A stretch of 64,000 bases of DNA from Nitrosomonas sp. Is79A3 (GTDB lineage: Bacteria; Pseudomonadota; Gammaproteobacteria; Burkholderiales; Nitrosomonadaceae): positions 3,596,001-3,660,000 of the forward strand of contig NC_015731.1 of assembly GCF_000219585.1 (NCBI RefSeq), given 5' to 3'. The notes under the pieces were generated by a model. That model did not search any database. It worked only from the letters and a program-made list of their open reading frames with translations, and was not told where the DNA came from. Positions 26,381 to 35,634 of the stretch are shown in pieces (positions within the stretch are counted from its first letter, which is position 1; every line of letters begins with the position of its first letter). A program made the position numbers and the translations under genes.

Positions 26381-27013
26381 GTGGCCCAATTTTTTTCTAT
26401 TCACACCGACACACCGCATTTACGCCTGATCAAACAGGCCGTCGCAATCGTTCGCAGTGGCGGAATCATCGTTTACCCCACGGATTCCTGCTATGCCCTG
26501 GGTTGTCACCTCGGTGATAAAAACGCGATGGCGCGTATCCGCACTATCCGGCAAGTGGATGAGCGCCATCATTTCACGCTGGTGTGCCGGGATCTGGCGG
26601 AAATTTCAACCTACGCAAAAGTCGATAACAGTCAGTACCGGTTACTCAAAGCCACGACACCCGGCAGCTACACGTTTATTTTACAGGCAACGCGGGAAGT
26701 CCCACGCCGCATGCAACATCCCAAACGCAATACCATCGGCCTGCGCATTCCTGACCATCCGGTTGTTCTGGCGCTGCTGGAAGAACTCGGCGAACCATTA
26801 CTCAGTTCTACGTTAATATTACCGGAAGACGAATTTCCGCTGAATGATGCGGAAGAAATCCGCGAACGCCTGGAGCATCAGGTTGAACTGATTATGGATG
26901 CCGGTTCCTGCGGAATAGAAATGACCACCGTGATTGATTTGACGACTGATGTGCCCGAATTGATCCGGCAAGGTAAAGGCGGTCTCGAACCCTTTGGATT
27001 CAGTCATGGATGA
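26381..27013 (+). CDS. yciO: YciO/Sua5/YrdC family protein
   Basis: A 210-residue YrdC-fold protein. It has the nucleotide and RNA-binding surface motifs GGIIVYPTDSCYALGCHLGD near the N-terminus, RHHFTLVCRDLAEIS, and GLRIPDHPVVLALLEELGEP. It belongs to the YciO branch, related to the enzymes that make threonylcarbamoyl-AMP for tRNA t6A, but the substrate of YciO itself is unsettled. The start is a GTG at 26381; no strong ribosome-binding site is seen. It overlaps the next gene by 8 bases. Confidence 0.9.
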   Translation: MAQFFSIHTDTPHLRLIKQAVAIVRSGGIIVYPTDSCYALGCHLGDKNAMARIRTIRQVDERHHFTLVCRDLAEISTYAKVDNSQYRLLKATTPGSYTFILQATREVPRRMQHPKRNTIGLRIPDHPVVLALLEELGEPLLSSTLILPEDEFPLNDAEEIRERLEHQVELIMDAGSCGIEMTTVIDLTTDVPELIRQGKGGLEPFGFSHG

Positions 27014-27671
27014 AATTATTCAAGGCATCGCCATTTATGCCTTACCGGTCATTTTTGCCATCACCATGCACGAAGCGGCGCATGGTTATATTGCCAAACA
27101 TTTTGGTGACTTCACTGCCTTTAATGAAGGACGCATCAGCCTCAACCCGATCCGGCATATTGACCTCATCGGCACGATTCTGGTACCGCTGACGTTATTC
27201 GTTCTCAGCAAGATGACGGTCGGCGCGGGATTCTTATTTGGCTGGGCCAAACCGGTGCCGGTTAATTTTTCCAACTTGCGCCAGCCGAAACGCGACATGC
27301 TGTGGGTAGCTGCAGCAGGCCCTGGTGCCAATCTGTTGATGGCGATTTTTTGGGCTTTGATGATCAAATTAGCCATCGCCATGCCGGAAAGCGGTTTCGC
27401 AAGACCGTTGGCGCTAATGGGAATCGCAGGGATCGAAATCAATGTCATCCTGATGGTGCTCAACCTGCTGCCACTTCCGCCTTTGGACGGCGGCCGCATG
27501 GCCATCAGTCTATTGCCACACCGCTTAGCTTACCCGTTTTCACGGATCGAACCTTACGGCCTTATCATATTATTGGGATTGCTATTCAGTGGCGTGCTGG
27601 GTGCTGTGATCGGGCCAGTGATTACTTGGGCCAAGATAATTATTGTGTCAATTTTTGGGTTATATATCTAA
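27006..27671 (+). CDS. Site-2-type M50 membrane metalloprotease
   Basis: A 221-residue membrane protein of the M50 family. The zinc motif HEAAHGY is at residues 22-28 in the first helix and the third ligand is in NLLPLPPLDGGR. About five to six transmembrane segments are visible. It is the short form without PDZ domains, often found next to trpS or scpA. The substrate is unknown. The ATG at 27006 lies inside the end of yciO and is chosen over the TTG further upstream because it gives the usual family N-terminus. Confidence 0.9.
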   Translation: MDEIIQGIAIYALPVIFAITMHEAAHGYIAKHFGDFTAFNEGRISLNPIRHIDLIGTILVPLTLFVLSKMTVGAGFLFGWAKPVPVNFSNLRQPKRDMLWVAAAGPGANLLMAIFWALMIKLAIAMPESGFARPLALMGIAGIEINVILMVLNLLPLPPLDGGRMAISLLPHRLAYPFSRIEPYGLIILLGLLFSGVLGAVIGPVITWAKIIIVSIFGLYI

Positions 27672-27697
27672 CAACGTTTTACATTTAGGATATCAAA

Positions 27698-28900
27698 ATG
27701 TTTGCTGATCGTGTTTTATCAGGCATGCGCCCCACCGGCAGCCTGCATTTAGGTCATTATCATGGCGTATTAAAAAATTGGGTGAAATTGCAGCAGCAAT
27801 ATGAATGCCTGTTTTTTGTCGCGGATTGGCATGCTTTAACCACCCATTACGATACGCCGGAAATTATCGAACAGAATGTCTGGGATATGGTGATTGATTG
27901 GCTGGCTGCGGGTGTCGATCCCTCTCAGGCGATTTTATTCATTCAGTCCAAAGTCCCTGCACACGCCGAACTGTATTTATTGCTGTCAATGATGACACCG
28001 CTCGGCTGGCTGGAACGCGTACCCACCTATAAAGACCAGCAGGAAAAATTGTCTGAGAAAGATCTCAGCACCTATGGTTTTCTTGGCTATCCGCTGCTGC
28101 AAAGCGCGGATATCCTGATTTACCGCGCCAATCTGGTTCCTGTCGGGGAAGATCAAGCGCCGCATCTGGAATTTACACGCGAAATTTCACGCCGCTTCAA
28201 TCATATTTATGGCAAAGAGCCCGGTTTTGAAGAAAAAGCCGAATTAGCCATCAAGAAGCTGGGTTCAAAGAAATCAAAATTGTATACCGAGCTACGTAAT
28301 CTGTATCAAGAACAGGGCGATGAACATGCGCTGGAAGAAGCCAGGTCGTTACTGAATGAGCAACAGAATCTCAGTCTGGGTGACCGGGAACGCTTATTTG
28401 GTTATCTGGAAGGCGGCGGCAAAATGATTCTGACCGAACCCGAAACGCTGCTCACCGACGCCTCCAGAATGCCCGGCCTGGATGGTCAGAAAATGTCCAA
28501 ATCCTATAACAACACCATCAGCCTGCGCGAAGACCCGGAAAGCATCCGGAAAAAAGTCCGCACCATGCCGACAGATCCGGCACGGGTGCGGCGTAGTGAT
28601 CCCGGCGATCCTGCCAGGTGCCCGGTATGGCAATTCCATTTGGTTTATTCCGACGACAATACCCGTGAATGGGTGCAGCGCGGTTGCAAGAATGCGGAAA
28701 TTGGCTGCCTGGATTGCAAATCGCCCATCATCGACAAGATTCTGGCTGAACAGGCGCCGATGTACGAGCGCATTATGAAGTACGAAGAAGATCCCACCCT
28801 GGTGCGCAACATCATTGCGGATGGTTGTGAGAAAGCCAACAAACTGGCCGAAGAGACCATGCGTGACATCCGCGAAGCCATGGGACTCAGTTATTCCTGA
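27698..28900 (+). CDS. trpS: Tryptophanyl-tRNA synthetase
   Basis: Charges tRNA-Trp. The 400-residue class I synthetase has the HIGH-like signature in SGMRPTGSLHLGHYHGV and the KMSKS loop in GLDGQKMSKSYNNT. The middle has an insertion of about 60 residues (KLGSKKSKLYTELRNLYQEQ and following) relative to the short E. coli enzyme, which is a known long form in betaproteobacteria. It is cytoplasmic and essential. It lies in the same direction as the M50 gene and is followed after 58 bases by scpA. Confidence 0.96.
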   Translation: MFADRVLSGMRPTGSLHLGHYHGVLKNWVKLQQQYECLFFVADWHALTTHYDTPEIIEQNVWDMVIDWLAAGVDPSQAILFIQSKVPAHAELYLLLSMMTPLGWLERVPTYKDQQEKLSEKDLSTYGFLGYPLLQSADILIYRANLVPVGEDQAPHLEFTREISRRFNHIYGKEPGFEEKAELAIKKLGSKKSKLYTELRNLYQEQGDEHALEEARSLLNEQQNLSLGDRERLFGYLEGGGKMILTEPETLLTDASRMPGLDGQKMSKSYNNTISLREDPESIRKKVRTMPTDPARVRRSDPGDPARCPVWQFHLVYSDDNTREWVQRGCKNAEIGCLDCKSPIIDKILAEQAPMYERIMKYEEDPTLVRNIIADGCEKANKLAEETMRDIREAMGLSYS

Positions 28901-28958
28901 TTGACCACGCAACACCGGGCAATTGAATCGATCACCCAATAAGCAACAGGGGGCAGCA

Positions 28959-29771
28959 GTGAATTCCGTTATTGATTCTGCTGATACGACGCAGCCTATA
29001 GCCAAAATCTGCGGCGAACCATTACTGGAAATTCCGCAGGATTTGTATATACCGCCCGACGCACTCGAGATTTTCCTGGATACCTTCCAGGGTCCGCTGG
29101 ACTTGCTGTTATATCTGATCCGCAAACATAATCTGGAGATTCTGGATATTCCGATGGCCGAACTCACCCTGCAATATATGGCCTACGTTGAAATGATGCG
29201 TGTTGATCAACTGGAACTGGCAGCGGAATATCTGCTCATGACCGCGTTGCTGATTGAAATCAAATCACGCATGCTATTGCCCAATCCAAAGACTGAAGCA
29301 GAACAAGAACATGATCCGCGTGCCGAGCTGGTAAGGCGTTTACTCGAATACGAGCAAATGAAAAAAGCCGCATTACGCCTCAATGAATTGCCGCAAGTTG
29401 AGCGTGACTTTAGCATCATTCAGGTGTGGATCGAACAAAATACCGTCGAACGATTACCCAGTATCCACATGGATGATTTGTACCATGCCTGGGTCGCCAT
29501 TCTGGCGCGCGCCAAAGTCAATCGCCATCATCAAATCAAACGTGAAACCCTTTCCGTGCGTGCCTATATGAGTCAGGTTCTGCGCGATCTGCGCGGGCAC
29601 AAACAGGTTGAGTTCTATGACTTGTTCAGCCCTTCAGCGACAGTTGCCGAAGTTGTCGTCACTTTTCTGGCGATCCTGGAACTGGCTAAGGAATTGTTGC
29701 TGGAAATTTCTCAGGCTAAAGATTCCGGAATTATTTATGTCTGCGCCATTGATGCCACTTCACCAGCCTGA
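28959..29771 (+). CDS. scpA: Segregation and condensation protein A (kleisin)
   Basis: Kleisin subunit of the SMC-ScpAB condensin, which organises and segregates chromosomes. The 270-residue protein has the N-terminal SMC-binding pattern FQGPLDLLLYLIRKHNLEIL and DIPMAELTLQYM, the helix EYLLMTALLIEIKSRMLLP, and a C-terminal winged helix. The frame is open from a TTG at 28923, but a GTG at 28959 follows AGGGGG at good distance and is preferred. It overlaps scpB. The SMC gene is not in the window. Confidence 0.93.
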   Translation: MNSVIDSADTTQPIAKICGEPLLEIPQDLYIPPDALEIFLDTFQGPLDLLLYLIRKHNLEILDIPMAELTLQYMAYVEMMRVDQLELAAEYLLMTALLIEIKSRMLLPNPKTEAEQEHDPRAELVRRLLEYEQMKKAALRLNELPQVERDFSIIQVWIEQNTVERLPSIHMDDLYHAWVAILARAKVNRHHQIKRETLSVRAYMSQVLRDLRGHKQVEFYDLFSPSATVAEVVVTFLAILELAKELLLEISQAKDSGIIYVCAIDATSPA

Positions 29772-30366
29772 CCCATTGGATTCGCTGAGTCCTGCAAAAA
29801 CCAGGCACATTCTGGAAGCGGCATTGCTGGCGGCACAAGATCCTTTGCCCATCAGTGAATTAAGAAAGTTATTCAATAATGAATTAAGCGCTGCGGTGCT
29901 CTCCACATTACTGGAAGAAATCCGCGAGAAATGGAGCGACAGCGGCGTTGAACTGGTCACGGTAGCTAGCGGCTGGCGGTTTCAGACCAAAGCGGACATG
30001 CAACCGTATCTGGATCGGTTAACCCCGCAAAAAGCACCGCGTTATTCACGCGCGGTTCTGGAAACCCTCGCCATCATTGCCTATCGCCAGCCCGTTACGC
30101 GCGGTGATATTGAAGAAATCCGCGGTGTGGGTGTTTCCAGTTCGGTGCTCAGAACACTCATTGCGCGTGGCTGGATTGAAGCTGTCGGACATCGTAACGT
30201 ACCCGGAAAACCGGAATTGTTTGCCACGACACAGCATTTTCTGAATGATCTGAATCTGCGCTCGCTAGAAGAACTTCCACCACTGGAAGAGATGAAATCC
30301 TTGATTGAATCCAGCGACAAGAACCAGGACCTGCCTTTTGAAGAACCAGAAGAATCCGGTCATTGA
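29737..30366 (+). CDS. scpB: Segregation and condensation protein B
   Basis: Partner of ScpA. The 209-residue protein has two winged-helix domains, with [20 protein letters not shown] at the start, then [20 protein letters not shown] and [20 protein letters not shown], the strongest family signature. The start at 29737 ([10 protein letters not shown]) or the ATG at 29752 lies inside the scpA coding region, an overlap of about 35 bases that suggests translational coupling. Its stop overlaps the end of suhB on the opposite strand by 7 bases. Confidence 0.93.
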   Translation: MSAPLMPLHQPDPLDSLSPAKTRHILEAALLAAQDPLPISELRKLFNNELSAAVLSTLLEEIREKWSDSGVELVTVASGWRFQTKADMQPYLDRLTPQKAPRYSRAVLETLAIIAYRQPVTRGDIEEIRGVGVSSSVLRTLIARGWIEAVGHRNVPGKPELFATTQHFLNDLNLRSLEELPPLEEMKSLIESSDKNQDLPFEEPEESGH

Positions 30367-31190
30367 GATTTTGCCGCCCGCTGCACTTCGAGTAGCGCAG
30401 GGGTAAGGTGGGGCGCAATCACTTGCAGCAATTGCCCGAATATTTTTGGATTGCCTGCAATAATTTGCCCGCTTTCCAATTGTGTCTCATTGCCTTCCAG
30501 GTCGCCGACCAATCCACCCGCTTCGGTAATCAGCAGACAACCGGCGGCCATATCCCATGGCGCCAAGCCAATTTCCCAAAAACCATCATAACGTCCGTTC
30601 GCCACATAGGCCAAATCCAGCGCAGCAGAACCCGGTCGGCGGATCCCCGCGGTGCGTGGAATAATATCCTTGAACATGGCAATATACGCATCCAGGTGCG
30701 TCAAATCACGAAACGGAATGCCCGTACCAATCAAACAATCCTCAAGCCGGGTACGTTTACTGACACGAATCCGGCGATCATTCAGAAAGGCACCGCCGCC
30801 CCGGGTAGCCGTAAATAGTTCATTATTGGTAGGATCGTAAACCACCGCATGACTGAGCACACCTTTATGCTTGACTGCAATGGAAACCGAATATTTGGGA
30901 AATCCATGTAGAAAATTTGTCGTGCCATCGAGTGGATCAATAATCCACTGATATTCTGAATTTTTTTCATCGCCCCGGCGACCACTCTCTTCCGCCAGAA
31001 TCGCGTGATCGGGATACGCTGCTAACAAAACTTTGATAATGGCGTCTTCAGCCGCGCCATCCACTTCACTCACATAATCACTGTGTGATTTTTTCGATAC
31101 ATTGAGCAAATCCAAGTTTTGTGAAGCCTGATTAATAATACTACCGGCACGGCGTGCGGCTTTCACCGCGATGGTTAGCATTGGATGCAT
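30360..31190 (-). CDS. suhB: Inositol monophosphatase family protein
   Basis: A 276-residue magnesium-dependent phosphatase. The metal site motifs are [26 protein letters not shown] and, near the C-terminus, [17 protein letters not shown]. In E. coli SuhB also takes part in rRNA transcription antitermination; the same dual role is plausible here because the protein is close to full-length SuhB. The ATG at 31190 gives the usual [13 protein letters not shown]. It converges with scpB. Confidence 0.93.
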   Translation of the reverse strand: MHPMLTIAVKAARRAGSIINQASQNLDLLNVSKKSHSDYVSEVDGAAEDAIIKVLLAAYPDHAILAEESGRRGDEKNSEYQWIIDPLDGTTNFLHGFPKYSVSIAVKHKGVLSHAVVYDPTNNELFTATRGGGAFLNDRRIRVSKRTRLEDCLIGTGIPFRDLTHLDAYIAMFKDIIPRTAGIRRPGSAALDLAYVANGRYDGFWEIGLAPWDMAAGCLLITEAGGLVGDLEGNETQLESGQIIAGNPKIFGQLLQVIAPHLTPALLEVQRAAKSQ

Positions 31191-31327
31191 ATTTTTGATT
31201 CAGAATTTAACAGAGAGAAGCGCGATTCTAATATGAATCCACCTTGCACGCTTGATTTTATAGATTTGCAGAAATCGGCCGCGATCAAGGCACTGTTTGC
31301 AACGCTGCAAGAATGTGCCGGAAAATT

Positions 31328-31364
31328 AAAAACCCGCATTTCGATATCGAAATGCGGGTTTTTT
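31328..31364. terminator. Perfect palindromic bidirectional terminator
   Basis: AAAAACCCGCATTTCGAT is followed at once by its exact inverse, a 36-base perfect palindrome with A-run and T-run on opposite sides. It can serve as a Rho-independent terminator for the PEP-CTERM gene on the minus strand (its stop is 40 bases away) and on the + strand. Confidence 0.85.
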
Positions 31365-31403
31365 AAGAACGTAAGTTACCCTAGATAATTTCTTAGGTAT
31401 TCT

Positions 31404-31958
31404 TTAGCCCTGCATGCGACGGCGAGTTGAAAAACCAATCAAACCAAGACCAGCCAGCAACATGGCATAGGTTTCTGGTTCTGGCACTGCACTAATTGCA
31501 ACCGAGTATTGTCCAACAGAGGCCGCGTCACCGAGATAGCCGCTAATGTCTAAATGATACTGTCCATCAGGCAACAAGCCAAACGGAGTGGTTACATTAT
31601 TACCTGAAAATGTTGTAAGCAAAGTAGTGCCATTGGGATGAACATTATCCCATACCTCAACAGTCAAGCCCGTGATCTCACTCACATTAACACCGTTTAA
31701 GGTCAGCAAAAGAGTGCTTGCGGAACCAAACGGCAAGTTCGCTCCAGAAATAGTAAAATCTGCGTATTCTTCAAAGAATGATGAGGAAGAACCGCTTACA
31801 ATTGCAGCGAGTACCGTAGGAGTCGAACTAATCACACCCATTTGATAAGCGTTTGCTTGCGAACCATCGCCAGGTAAATTAGCAATTCCTGCATGAGCAA
31901 CGCTACTTGCCATCAATACGACGGCTGCCACCAAATTTAATTTATAGCTATTTTTCAT
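31404..31958 (-). CDS. PEP-CTERM protein, beta-sandwich type
   Basis: A 184-residue secreted protein. It has a signal peptide (about residues 1-23, ending VAHA), a beta-rich middle with SGANLPFGSASTLLLTLNG and LLPDGQYHLDISGYLG, and the C-terminal sorting signal VPEPETYAMLLAGLGLIGF with basic tail TRRR. The sorting tail is nearly identical to that of the gene at 15114, implying the same exosortase. The body resembles FxDxA-type PEP-CTERM proteins of unknown role. A perfect terminator follows the gene. Confidence 0.86.
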   Translation of the reverse strand: MKNSYKLNLVAAVVLMASSVAHAGIANLPGDGSQANAYQMGVISSTPTVLAAIVSGSSSSFFEEYADFTISGANLPFGSASTLLLTLNGVNVSEITGLTVEVWDNVHPNGTTLLTTFSGNNVTTPFGLLPDGQYHLDISGYLGDAASVGQYSVAISAVPEPETYAMLLAGLGLIGFSTRRRMQG

Positions 31959-32693
31959 TTAAATTCTCCAAAGTGAGTTTACAAAAACTTATTAAATTAC
32001 CATCATAATAAAAGAGCTTAGGCGAGGCGCCTATTCGTTAATAACTACAGTCTTGTCGATCCGGTCATTAAATAGATTGATAGAAATATCAATAATTACC
32101 TATTTATAACGTGATAAGTCACATTATTTGATTGACGAATTTATAAGAAAACTTACAGCTCAATAACAGATAGATAATACCCCCCTCACTACTATGAGGG
32201 ATTGGAAATTATGCCTATAAAACAACTTTATTGATATAAGCATTTTGCTTATTTTTTAAAAAACTTTGCATTAAATTACTCTCTAAAATTCCTATTTTTA
32301 TCCAGCCTATCTTTATCGAATTGCATTAAGGAATAGAAACACATTCATGGTGTATCTAGCCGTTTAGGCAGAGTTGAGAAAACAGGCCGCATAGACCCAT
32401 AACCGGCTCAATAGCATTCCGCTGTTCTGAATTTCTGCCTATTTCTGAAAAGAATAGCAAGTATGCCCATCACACGATCATGGCACCCGGATCAAAGCTG
32501 AAGCAATCATATCAGCATATCTACAGGCAAAGCTTTTTTGAGGTTCTGTTATTACCTACCTGGATAATTAAAACGATAGCTATATCCATCTCTTTTCATT
32601 ACTTAGCAATCTGCAACCGCTGAATAGAATAGCAGCAACGCAAGTATTTCTGTCTTTTGCTGTATTCATATTAACCAAGCTTCCAGAATCTGT
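31959..32693. other. Long intergenic region between PEP-CTERM gene and first regulator
   Basis: About 735 AT-rich bases between divergent genes. I see no coding frame with family resemblance and no RNA gene. One short hairpin, CCCTCA (32183-32188) with TGAGGG (32195-32200), lies in the middle. It must hold the promoters of the PEP-CTERM gene and of the first regulator. No clear -24/-12 (sigma-54) site was recognised. Confidence 0.45.
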
Positions 32694-33374
32694 ATGATCG
32701 ATAGGTCACCTCATAAAATACGTGTGCTCGTAGCAGAAAGCTTTGAGCTTGTTCGCATGGGCTTGCGCGCTTTATTTAATAGTCATTCTTCAGTACTCTT
32801 GGTTGCAGACACCAATTCTATCGAAAACTTATTCAAGCTAGCGATACAGCATAACCCAGATGTAATTCTTATTGATTTGCAGTTAAGTGGTGACGATTAT
32901 GCCGAACATATTTCCAAATTGCTGCATGTTTGCCCGCAAAGTAAGATTCTGGCTTTATCACAGCACGATAGCGAGCATACTTATTTGCAAACATTTCATT
33001 CCGGAGCATCAGGCATTATCAGTAAATATGAATCCTCTAGATTGTTATTGAAAGCTATCTATGCAATCCACGCGGGACAGAGCATGTTTGATCGCCACCT
33101 CACCAAACTGGCGCAGCAAACTCGACCCAACCCCAATCTATCAGCAGAAATACAAACCAAAGACATAACATTGCAGCAAGTAAAATTGAGTAATTGCGAA
33201 CGCCGCATTGCTTGTTTAGCATGCAAAGGTTTATCGGCTAAAGAAATAAGTTTACAACTGATTGTGACCGAAAAAACGGTACGCAATAAACTATCCGCAG
33301 TCTATAAAAAAATAGGGGTTAAGAAACAAATTGAGTTATGTTTGAAAGCGCCCCTATATGACTATTTCAAATAA
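32694..33374 (+). CDS. NarL/LuxR-type response regulator, paralogue 1
   Basis: A 226-residue two-domain regulator. The receiver (residues 8-125) keeps the phospho-acceptor D61 (LIDLQLSGDD) and K111, but the acidic pair at the end of strand 1 is changed to E15-S16 (VAESFELVR), so magnesium binding and phosphorylation may be altered. The C-terminal LuxR helix-turn-helix is LSNCERRIACLACKGLSAKE followed by ISLQLIVTEKTVRNKLSAVY. No sensor kinase is nearby. It is the first of two tandem paralogues leading to the multicopper oxidase genes. No ribosome-binding site is obvious before the ATG. Confidence 0.88.
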   Translation: MIDRSPHKIRVLVAESFELVRMGLRALFNSHSSVLLVADTNSIENLFKLAIQHNPDVILIDLQLSGDDYAEHISKLLHVCPQSKILALSQHDSEHTYLQTFHSGASGIISKYESSRLLLKAIYAIHAGQSMFDRHLTKLAQQTRPNPNLSAEIQTKDITLQQVKLSNCERRIACLACKGLSAKEISLQLIVTEKTVRNKLSAVYKKIGVKKQIELCLKAPLYDYFK

Positions 33375-33431
33375 TCCTACATGATCGGGATATTTTGTCA
33401 GATAATTACCCCAAAATAGGTATGTTTCCGG

Positions 33432-33473
33432 GACAAATGACATCTATTTGTCATAAAGTATATTTGATATAAT
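33432..33473 (+). promoter_or_regulatory. Palindromic operator and -10 element upstream of second regulator
   Basis: GACAAAT (33432-33438) and ATTTGTC (33446-33452) are perfect inverted arms with a 7-base centre. A TATAAT -10 element lies at 33468-33473, placing the palindrome centre near -38 to -39, the position of a LuxR-type activator site. The same block recurs before the multicopper oxidase genes. Confidence 0.6.
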
Positions 33474-33613
33474 ATTTCTCCACTAAATTAAATAGATAGC
33501 GATAATAAATCGTTGCAATCTATTTACCGCGAAAGGAATCTCTACAGAAATATTTGATCGCCAGTGCACAGAGAGATCTCATGTTAATGGCTCAAGATAA
33601 ATACAACTAAAAC

Positions 33614-34339
33614 ATGATTGAGCAATCTCATACTAAAATACGCGTATTGGTAGCTGAAAGTTTTGAGCTTGTGCGCTTGGGCTTGCATTCGTTGTTTGAA
33701 AATCATTCTACAATTCGCTTGGTTGCAGAAACCGGTTGTATAGAAGATTTATTCAATTTGGTTGTGCAACATAAACCTGATGTGGTCATTATTGATCTGC
33801 AATTGAACAATGGTCACTGCGTCGAACATATCTCCAGATTGCTGCATACCAGCCCGCAAACTAAAGTGCTGGCTTTCTCTCATCACAATAGCGAACAAAC
33901 CTATCTGCAAACATTTCGTTCAGGAGCAGTGGGTATTATCAGCAAACATCACTCCTCTGAACTGCTATTAAAAGCCATCTATGCAATTCACGCAGGTCAA
34001 ATCTGGTTTGACCGCAATATTACCAAGTTGCTATGGCAAGCGCAATTTGCTCCCAATCCATCAACTGACTTACAAACTGATTCCGGAACATTACATAAAC
34101 CCAAATTGAGCGATGGTGAACGTCACATTGCTTATCTCGCATGCAAGGGCTTATCGGCCAAAGAAATAAGCCTGCAATTATTTGTCACGGAAAAAACCGT
34201 ACGCAACCAACTCTCTGTAATTTATAGAAAAATAGGGGTTAAGAAACAAATTGAATTATGCTTGAAAGCACCTCAGTATGATTACTTCAAGGAATCCTAC
34301 CTATCCGGGACATTTTATCCGCAAGATCCAGAAAAATAG
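33614..34339 (+). CDS. NarL/LuxR-type response regulator, paralogue 2
   Basis: A 241-residue close paralogue of the preceding gene, alignable over its whole length with few gaps. It has the same changed acidic pair E15-S16 (VAESFELVR), the acceptor D61 (VIIDLQLNNG), and the LuxR helix-turn-helix LSDGERHIAYLACKGLSAKE. The C-terminus is 14 residues longer. Both paralogues end the DNA-binding domain with VKKQIELCLKAP, suggesting similar DNA targets. It follows a palindromic promoter and precedes a second copy of that palindrome, so autoregulation and control of the oxidase pair are reasonable inferences. Confidence 0.88.
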   Translation: MIEQSHTKIRVLVAESFELVRLGLHSLFENHSTIRLVAETGCIEDLFNLVVQHKPDVVIIDLQLNNGHCVEHISRLLHTSPQTKVLAFSHHNSEQTYLQTFRSGAVGIISKHHSSELLLKAIYAIHAGQIWFDRNITKLLWQAQFAPNPSTDLQTDSGTLHKPKLSDGERHIAYLACKGLSAKEISLQLFVTEKTVRNQLSVIYRKIGVKKQIELCLKAPQYDYFKESYLSGTFYPQDPEK

Positions 34340-34351
34340 CAGCATCTTAGG

Positions 34352-34402
34352 GACAAATGACATCTATTTATCGTTAAATAGTTTTGATAAGATCCCACGG
34401 AT
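34352..34402 (+). promoter_or_regulatory. Second copy of the palindromic operator, upstream of the oxidase pair
   Basis: GACAAATGACATCTATTTATC at 34352-34372 repeats the 33432-33452 block with one change in the right arm. TTGATAAGAT follows at the place where TTGATATAAT stands in the first copy. About 200 bases remain before the first oxidase start at 34575, which implies a long leader. Confidence 0.55.
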
Positions 34403-34574
34403 CACTAAAGTAAATAAATAGCAATTATTCGGTAGCTGCAATCTATTTGCCAAGTTGTGAGCCTCAAGAAAATCGTAAGCATCTAAAGCCAATAGCCTTA
34501 TTAATATGCCGGGGGACGTTTTCCCTAAGCGATTCTCTTGATACGAACTTTTTCACATAAGGAGGATTATTAGA

Positions 34575-35597
34575 ATGTCTTTTCAACCCAATCAACCCTG
34601 TTGCGCCACGGAGTTCACAGAGAATTCCACTGCCGCACCACCTATGCCGCATCAACCACTGTTAAGAAAAATTACTTTCCTCTTCATACTCATACTGGCA
34701 ATGTCTTTTGCAATCATTGAAAAGAGTTTTGCAGCAGAACATATTATTCAAATGACGGCGGAAGAAACTAAGGACGATGGTTTTGGTAATAAGCTGCTGG
34801 CTTACAAAATGTTGAGTCATACGGTTGATGGCGTGAATATTACACGTCGATATAGTCCTAATGATCAACCACCTGTTGCTACAATTCCCGGGCCAACAAT
34901 CGTATTGACAGAAGGTGATACGGTTAAACTGACTCTTTTAAATGCAATTCCAGGCGATCCTCCTGCTGCAGGACTTAGCAAGCAAGTCAGCGTGCATGTA
35001 CATGGTGTTCATTACAACATACTCAGTGATGGCACACTCAAGGTAATCAATCGGCACCTTGATGAGGGAGCGGGTGTTGGGCCGGAAGATACTTTTGTAA
35101 CCTATGAGTACGAATGGAATGTTGCTCGCGGAACTGCAGGAACGTGGCCTTATCATGACCATAATTTCGAGAGTCATAACGGGTCTGAAAATAGAGGGCT
35201 GTTTGGCGCAGTTATTGTCAACCCGGCAGCCAGTCCTATTCCTTATACGTTTGCTAAAGAGTATGTGCTCTATCTCGGTGATGATGCTTTCTGGGGAATG
35301 GAAATTAATGGCATCAGCAAAAAACAATCGAAACATGGGGTCAATCCATCACTGTCCGCTGCAAAAGACACTTATGTCAGATTTCATCTGATCGCAATGG
35401 GCACTGATATCCATAAATTTGTACTGAATGGTTATCAGTGGTTCGATCCGGGAACACATCACCTTATCGATCAGATTGCAATTGGGCCTCTTGAGAAACA
35501 TGTATTTATTATCAAAGCAAATGGAAGCACACAGTATATGGATAATAATTTCTCAAATAAATTACTGGGCATGATCGGTAGCTTCAATGTCCATTAA
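34575..35597 (+). CDS. Two-domain multicopper-oxidase-like protein with only domain 1 copper ligands
   Basis: A 340-residue secreted cupredoxin protein. A strong AAGGAGG precedes the ATG at 34575; residues 1-30 form an unusual extension before a hydrophobic signal segment (about 32-53). Domain 1 has the trinuclear-site pairs H141-x-H143 (SVHVHGVHYN) and H194-x-H196 (WPYHDHN), then GLFGAVIV. Domain 2 aligns without gaps to the matching region of the next gene, but its ligands are replaced. GTDIHKFVLNGYQW keeps H280, with V283 and N285 where histidines belong. YMDNNFSNKLLGM (321-333) stands where YHCHxxxHxxxGM should be. It cannot make a type 1 site or a full trinuclear site alone. It overlaps an upstream start of the next oxidase gene. 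Confidence 0.88.
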   Translation: MSFQPNQPCCATEFTENSTAAPPMPHQPLLRKITFLFILILAMSFAIIEKSFAAEHIIQMTAEETKDDGFGNKLLAYKMLSHTVDGVNITRRYSPNDQPPVATIPGPTIVLTEGDTVKLTLLNAIPGDPPAAGLSKQVSVHVHGVHYNILSDGTLKVINRHLDEGAGVGPEDTFVTYEYEWNVARGTAGTWPYHDHNFESHNGSENRGLFGAVIVNPAASPIPYTFAKEYVLYLGDDAFWGMEINGISKKQSKHGVNPSLSAAKDTYVRFHLIAMGTDIHKFVLNGYQWFDPGTHHLIDQIAIGPLEKHVFIIKANGSTQYMDNNFSNKLLGMIGSFNVH

Positions 35598-35634
35598 ACA
35601 AGCGAATAAGCAGATAGAAGATAAGGATGACAAC

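Noticed and set aside
28394..29167. Long minus-strand open frame of 257 codons
   Set aside because: It lies antisense to trpS and scpA, both with strong family signatures, and its translation shows no recognisable domain.
31185..31388. Small plus-strand frame of 67 codons ending in the terminator
   Set aside because: Its last third is the perfect palindrome at 31328-31364, it has no ribosome-binding site, and it resembles no family.
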